Of a stretch of DNA of 64,000 nucleotides, positions 63,101 through 64,000 are shown piece by piece. The translations under genes were made by a program, and so were the position numbers. The notes beneath the pieces were generated by a model. The model was not told where the DNA came from. It saw only the letters and a program-made list of their open reading frames with translations, and searched no databases. Numbering within the stretch: position 1 is the first letter of the stretch; the number at the start of each line of letters is the position of its first letter. The stretch is from Butyrivibrio sp. MC2021 (lineage in GTDB: Bacteria > Bacillota > Clostridia > Lachnospirales > Lachnospiraceae). The DNA lies in contig NZ_JHXX01000002.1 in NCBI RefSeq assembly GCF_000621605.1, positions 310,001-374,000 of the forward strand, given 5' to 3'.

Positions 63101-64000
63101 AGACGTAAGTATGAAGGCGCTTTGGACAGAAACTAAACCTGCGCCAACGCCAACTCCTGAGCCTGAACCGGATCCAACTCCTGAGCCTGAGCCAACCCCG
63201 GACCCTGAGCCAACCCCGGATCCTTCGGATGATCCACAGACTGATGGCCCTGTTATTACAGTGGATGGCAAGAACATTTCCAACAGTGAGATCACAAGAA
63301 CTTACACCGGAAAAGCTATTAAGCTGGACAGTCTTAAGATTGTATGTGATGGTACTGAACTTGTTTTAGGCAAAGACTATAAGGTAACTTATTCCAATAA
63401 CAAAAATGCCTCAACTGATAAAAAGAAGGCTAAGGCAAAAATTAAATTTAAGGGCAGCTACAAAGGAACAAAAACTATCAGCTACACTATTTTGCCTTTG
63501 AGCATTGAAAATTTGGACCTTAACTGTTTCGATAATACCGGTACTACCTGGACCATAAAAGTTAACGGCAAGGTTCAAAAGCCTAAGGTTGTTTTCCGCC
63601 ACGTCATTGACGGCAAGAAAAAGAAGCTTGTAAAGAACAAAGATTATAAACTGCTGTATAATGACACAACTCCCGGAGCATATAAAGAAGCCGGTGTGTA
63701 TTACTATGTTATGAGCGGCATAGGAAATTATACAGGTTCTATACGCTTCAATGTAATGTACACCGAAGCTAAGCCTATTAAGAAGCTGAAGGTCTCCGGA
63801 CTGAAAAAGAGTTATGCCTTTAATGATCAGCCTGTTTGTCCTTCCTTTAAGCTGATGGACGGAAAAAAGACAGTGGCAGAATTTGACGGAAGTAAGGCAA
63901 GACTTGAACAAAATTACTATACAGTTGAGGACAGCACCGGAAATTATGAGTGCTATTATCTGGACTGTGATAAACCCGGACAGGCTACAATTTACATAAT
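60174..64000 (+). CDS. giant secreted BspA-like surface protein, partial at window end
   Basis: At least 1275 residues, open to the window edge with no stop. Signal peptide about 1-27 (SSLAYS). A Ser/Glu-rich acidic segment follows to about 105. Two copies of a GGSCGENATWSFNGSTLTI-type module begin near 108 and 363, each followed by LRR_5 repeats (IGEYAF, IGDNAFDSC). InlB/Flg_new-type repeats occur at about 680-985 (IIFNTNGGEPVKP, GYRFKTWQ). A Pro/Glu/Asp spacer of TPEPEP type (about 987-1022) and Ig-like repeats follow from about 1027 (YTGKAIKLDSL; GKDYKVTYSNNKNA). The start chosen is the ATG at 60174; ATG 60168 is also possible. Confidence 0.82.
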   Translation, partial: MKKVVKSMAMCLLGAMLVFNASVSSLAYSEEYVNEVSDEASVLLSEEDMSSEESSEEISEEILEDSEEDISEEIIIESSEELSIEDIDEEIEDPSTAAEDEEEFTATAGGSCGENATWSFNGSTLTISGSGAMTDYTLSTGRYTIYPEYDAPWFEYRDKVKKIVISDKITHIGAASFCGMILTSEVKLPSKLESLGEYAFFRVRLKCSKANLVIPGTVKFIEANAFSRMSLPRSSGSTLKLSEGITEIGEYAFEGFTCDKITWPSTLERIDDHAFDFSSYIHDFTIPAVKYIGKCAFYQLQGTKTITFLGELPEIDDDAFIKTRVIAYYDPKYKSFTKEAMDKVSEEFTAVEWLPVGTKPSNKAGDNITWSFNSSNETLTFKGSGDMYDYDRTNLPDWYIHAGNITYVKMDSKITSIGDYAFYNMGTLQSTNPDTNPLVLPTNVKKIGAHAFEETFVCNITMPKTCERVEEYAFYRSDIKGKNNQMPSGVKYIGDYAYASLAYTKDMKVNLSEVEEIGDYAFYASSIAWDNAFSFPSTIKRIGDNAFDSCSKLTGELSVPEGCKIGNKAFYYCKGLSGTFKFTAENANYYDTIYATSISKIIYDKSVTKLSGNTYRSLNSLTDVVFEGDCPEVKNDFFYFGSEHVTISYPYDTESWHSRIPNFSYNKDKVTFKPVGESATVTFYDPYGNKITSTKVKMGEKAVAPKVTLKNGDKLGFWYTEKDPDRQFDKNVWDFSNEVPGRMNLYAGLKYDGCKIIFNTNGGEPVKPVVVEKGSKIGEHLPTDVKKTGYILYDWYYDSKCTNKVYRNDTIEADTELFAKWYEAYLTYVFNDHYNGHDDLPYTYYRVGQYRKVFTPDDKEITERIAEYEATGHYKFLGWYLDEQCTKKVPDDYTIIDQTYIYAKWNRLTKCTISIDYDGGKYNGKSKRTITADYDAYVPEITEKPTRDGYRFKTWQVNYDGMEYEDYFPGQRYIYGDVSMKALWTETKPAPTPTPEPEPDPTPEPEPTPDPEPTPDPSDDPQTDGPVITVDGKNISNSEITRTYTGKAIKLDSLKIVCDGTELVLGKDYKVTYSNNKNASTDKKKAKAKIKFKGSYKGTKTISYTILPLSIENLDLNCFDNTGTTWTIKVNGKVQKPKVVFRHVIDGKKKKLVKNKDYKLLYNDTTPGAYKEAGVYYYVMSGIGNYTGSIRFNVMYTEAKPIKKLKVSGLKKSYAFNDQPVCPSFKLMDGKKTVAEFDGSKARLEQNYYTVEDSTGNYECYYLDCDKPGQATIYI

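Overview
The window looks like a chromosomal segment of a low-to-moderate-GC Firmicute of the family Lachnospiraceae, close to Butyrivibrio or Pseudobutyrivibrio. This is an inference from protein style and content: DUF1294, LytTR and DegV genes, a sortase substrate of the VLGAxR-PxTGD type, Rpn/PD-(D/E)XK 'putative transposase' genes, BspA-like leucine-rich surface proteins and Gram-positive lipoboxes. No rRNA or tRNA gene was recognised.

Region 1 (1-10000) is arginine biosynthesis. A divergent control region (about 3300-3600) holds back-to-back promoters and many TGCATAA elements resembling ArgR boxes. Leftward runs argG, followed at a few bases each by a DUF1294 membrane protein, a LytTR response regulator and a DegV protein. 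Rightward runs argC, a GNAT acetyltransferase, argJ, argB, argD and an orphan solute-binding protein. Region 2 (10000-18000) places a comEA-like lipoprotein, an OmpR-type two-component pair, a GerMN lipoprotein and comEC in a row, then holA and a DUF1653 protein. Region 3 (18000-22250) holds a family 2 glycosyltransferase, a PAP2 phosphatase, a diacylglycerol kinase-like lipid kinase and glyA.

Region 4 (22250-24020) has little conventional coding. It contains a strong promoter plus terminator around a probable structured RNA, a toxin-antitoxin locus whose toxin has collapsed by internal deletion, a second foldable element with a tiny Cys-rich ORF, and phased CTTAAG repeats. These lead into a membrane-anchored GH3-fold protein that lacks the usual catalytic residues.

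Region 5 (25500-44400) is a large surface polysaccharide locus. The front end (chain-length protein, class B sortase, LCP ligase, a sortase substrate, CpsB phosphatase, CpsD kinase, PssD/PssE transferase pair) has the same composition as the housekeeping genes. From about 30.4 kb the sequence becomes clearly more A+T-rich: pyruvyltransferase-family proteins, FrhB-type iron-sulfur proteins, glycosyltransferases, a Wzy-like polymerase, a Wzx flippase, a hexapeptide acyltransferase and a DUF1919 protein. This looks like a laterally exchanged serotype-like cassette. Region 6 (44800-49740) is a compact CotH / carbohydrate-binding / VTC / DUF4956 cluster; the DUF4956 gene carries an in-frame stop codon.

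Region 7 (49750-54630) is a mobile-element zone: a 5'-truncated Rpn remnant, a short sRNA-like interval behind a CTTAAG direct repeat, and an Rpn gene cut by an IS21-family element whose istA is frameshifted and which carries a small extra ORF. Region 8 (54631-64000) holds two divergent giant secreted BspA-like surface proteins; the second runs off the window end.
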